DNA of 64,000 nucleotides. Source: Aquirufa rosea. Lineage in GTDB: Bacteria > Bacteroidota > Bacteroidia > Cytophagales > Spirosomataceae. This document shows positions 63,701 through 64,000 of this stretch, in pieces. The notes under the pieces are model-generated. The model worked only from the letters and a program-made list of their open reading frames with translations. It was not told where the DNA came from and did no database searches. How positions within the stretch are numbered: the stretch's first letter is position 1; each line of letters starts with the position of its first letter. A program made the translations under genes and the position numbers. The stretch is from the NCBI RefSeq assembly GCF_004118285.1, contig NZ_SDHY01000008.1:60701-124700 (forward strand), written 5' to 3'.

Positions 63701-64000
63701 CTGGATATTCGCCTGTCGCTGGAGCTACAGTAACCATCTCTGCTCAATTAGCGGACGCCAACAACAACCCTGTCAGTACCAATGGACAAACCGTCAATTG
63801 GACCAAGTCTGATGCTAACGGTAGCTTCGCATCTGCTTCTACAACCACCAATGCCAGTGGTATTGCCACGGTTGTTTTAACTACCCATACAGTTGCTGGT
63901 ACTGCTACCACTGTCACGGCCACTACTTCAAGTATTACAGGTACTTCTCCTACCATCACTACGGTGGCTGGTACTGCTACCAAATACCTAGTAACCTCTT
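60766..64000 (+). CDS. Giant secreted Ig-repeat protein with metallopeptidase-like N-terminal domain (5' part)
   Basis: The frame is open from ATG 60766 through the end of the window (at least 1078 residues). A long signal peptide ends near residue 41 (FKALGSENAG). Residues 60-260 form a domain with LLLQEYGHAIDFYLNG (Gln206-His210) and DTPGDEGALF (Glu226), like a zinc-peptidase HExxH helix whose first His is Gln. From about 275 the protein is Thr/Ser/Gly-rich beta-sandwich repeats of the invasin/Ig-like type: two units starting KLQVLMPGETA (116-residue spacing) and later units including KYLVTSS (100-residue spacing). It is probably surface adhesin or secreted by type IX. The C-terminus, outside the window, would show the sorting domain. 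Confidence 0.85.
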   Translation, partial: MKVLKATCFKQLKRFYSFYSCVLPKVIFTLAIAITFKALGSENAGILSYPKTSTNTSFNIQLSPVSYQAAGEELVFLDKDPAAPKTPEELRIIQANKLVREKLNQFFQRSNYRDLLFSYFPGKRTAIDAEFDAKAIQLREAILNHGFHVPVQLLNWQIINSAMAAFSAHGPTGSPVIYFNEDYVAGKASFIFPEANDRQIVGLLLQEYGHAIDFYLNGDNDTPGDEGALFAAKEMGFELSQIDIDGAKIRDDQNRIYVYGKEIEVEEAALVVQTIWPATISSNKVTINGSKTAGSNFRFETVCTGGGTNCTFAGTSGGGNNTVVDFTYKTTGGTITTAVRGELSWRDQSSNPNSVFFNQYSTGSTVSNSGYVVVLLVNATTNAYTSTTQISGNSGPVGSALDAFAVSNTPTTGNSVISASPTTGVIANNTNSSTITVTAKNSSNVAIAGATVTLNQFSDSGLLVPTTRTTISPASTTTDANGVATFTITSTIAPHTTYYQATVVASGFETILSNSASIGFVTGPVSKLQVLMPGETADPGSATGKTGTPTDQVAGSNVTVTVNAVDDWWNKVNTSTPTVAITTSDANAVRPSNAALTAGTGTFTLSFRTAGTQTVTATDQAGSSPLTANTGSNTLVTAGTVNKLQVLMPGETAAPGTASGKTGTPTAQTAGTSLNFTVNAVDPYWNVVSSATPTAVITSSDAQATLPSSSALSSGTKQFALTFKTTGNQTITATDQAATLTANTGSSTVVNSGAANAGMSTLTPTSASIVANGTSTQVLTVTAKDAFGNSISSGGSTVTITKSSGSGTISSVTDNNNGTYTATVTSPIVVGSGVFVATLGGSSVNNGTGSQTQSTVNYITAPASKLVITSISQQTAGSSFAVTVTLTDDNGNAVNATADGTVTLTLKTGTGTLGGTLTGTITSGTSSVTISGVTYTKAESGVVLTATGSGSGNVSGKTGDSNAFNVVAGTATKYLVTSSGYSPVAGATVTISAQLADANNNPVSTNGQTVNWTKSDANGSFASASTTTNASGIATVVLTTHTVAGTATTVTATTSSITGTSPTITTVAGTATKYLVTS
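62344..64000 (+). repeat. Tandem Ig-like repeat region within the giant protein gene
   Basis: DNA-level repeats inside the coding sequence. KLQVLMPGETA units start at 62344 and 62692 (348-bp period, diverged at third positions). A 37-base identical segment coding for VAGTATKYLVTS occurs at 63664-63700 and again at 63964-64000, exactly 300 bases apart, and runs off the window, so further near-identical copies are expected beyond it. Confidence 0.8.

Noticed and set aside
61334..63983. Several minus-strand open frames of 70-126 codons within the giant repeat gene
   Set aside because: They are rich in Val, Pro and Thr and mirror the Thr/Ser/Gly/Ala codons of the plus-strand repeats; none has a leader, motif or own promoter. 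The plus frame is continuous through all of them.

Overview
The window is a chromosomal segment of a member of the Bacteroidota, most likely the Cytophagales. The evidence is a SusC/SusD pair, a C-terminal type IX secretion sorting domain, AT-rich leaders without Shine-Dalgarno sequences, and promoters of the TTG-N18/19-TAnnTTTG form that is specific to this phylum. Gene content (aerobic, sugar-oxidising, Tat-exported oxidoreductases) would fit an environmental Spirosomaceae/Cytophagaceae-type bacterium, but the genus is inference. No tRNA, rRNA, CRISPR array, prophage or intact insertion sequence was seen.

Layout. Positions 300-19400 hold mostly core metabolism: aldo/keto reductase, a rhodanese-thioredoxin fusion, eno-ftsB, a NeuD-like acyltransferase, gpmI, a Tat-exported Dabb protein with a GH109-like protein, a DEAD-box helicase, hisHAF-hisIE, glycerate kinase, an aminotransferase, nagA and ggt. 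Positions 19600-26200 form a complete TetR-controlled RND efflux operon (regulator, TolC-like, adaptor, pump) with a readable promoter that overlaps a candidate operator. Positions 26270-39390 hold a cupin, a Tat-exported Gfo/Idh/MocA protein, rpsA with its promoter, galM, mazG, a GH16 glucanase beside the debris of a second GH16 gene, uvrB, pdhA, recF and a glycosyltransferase. A 1235-residue type IX secreted protein with one intact and one catalytically dead SGNH esterase unit follows.

Positions 43200-60115 are the accessory part: a GMC dehydrogenase with a CX5CX3C iron-sulfur-type motif and its Tat-bearing small subunit, a SusCD pair behind a LacI regulator and a perfect GCAAACGTTTGC operator, and then, divergently, a tight five-gene run: MHS-family transporter, DUF1501 protein, DUF1549/DUF1553 di-c-type cytochrome, Tat-exported NHL propeller, and a membrane-cytochrome-leucine-rich-repeat fusion. 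A reasonable reading is outer-membrane uptake of a saccharide-like compound, oxidation in the periplasm, and passage of electrons to c-type haems. The last 3.2 kb is the start of a giant secreted Ig-repeat protein that runs off the window.

Two sequence-level features cut across the genes: a 33-bp palindromic element in four copies, each at the 3' end of a minus-strand gene (one copy supplies the last codons and stop of mazG), and several compact hairpin terminators placed between convergent genes.
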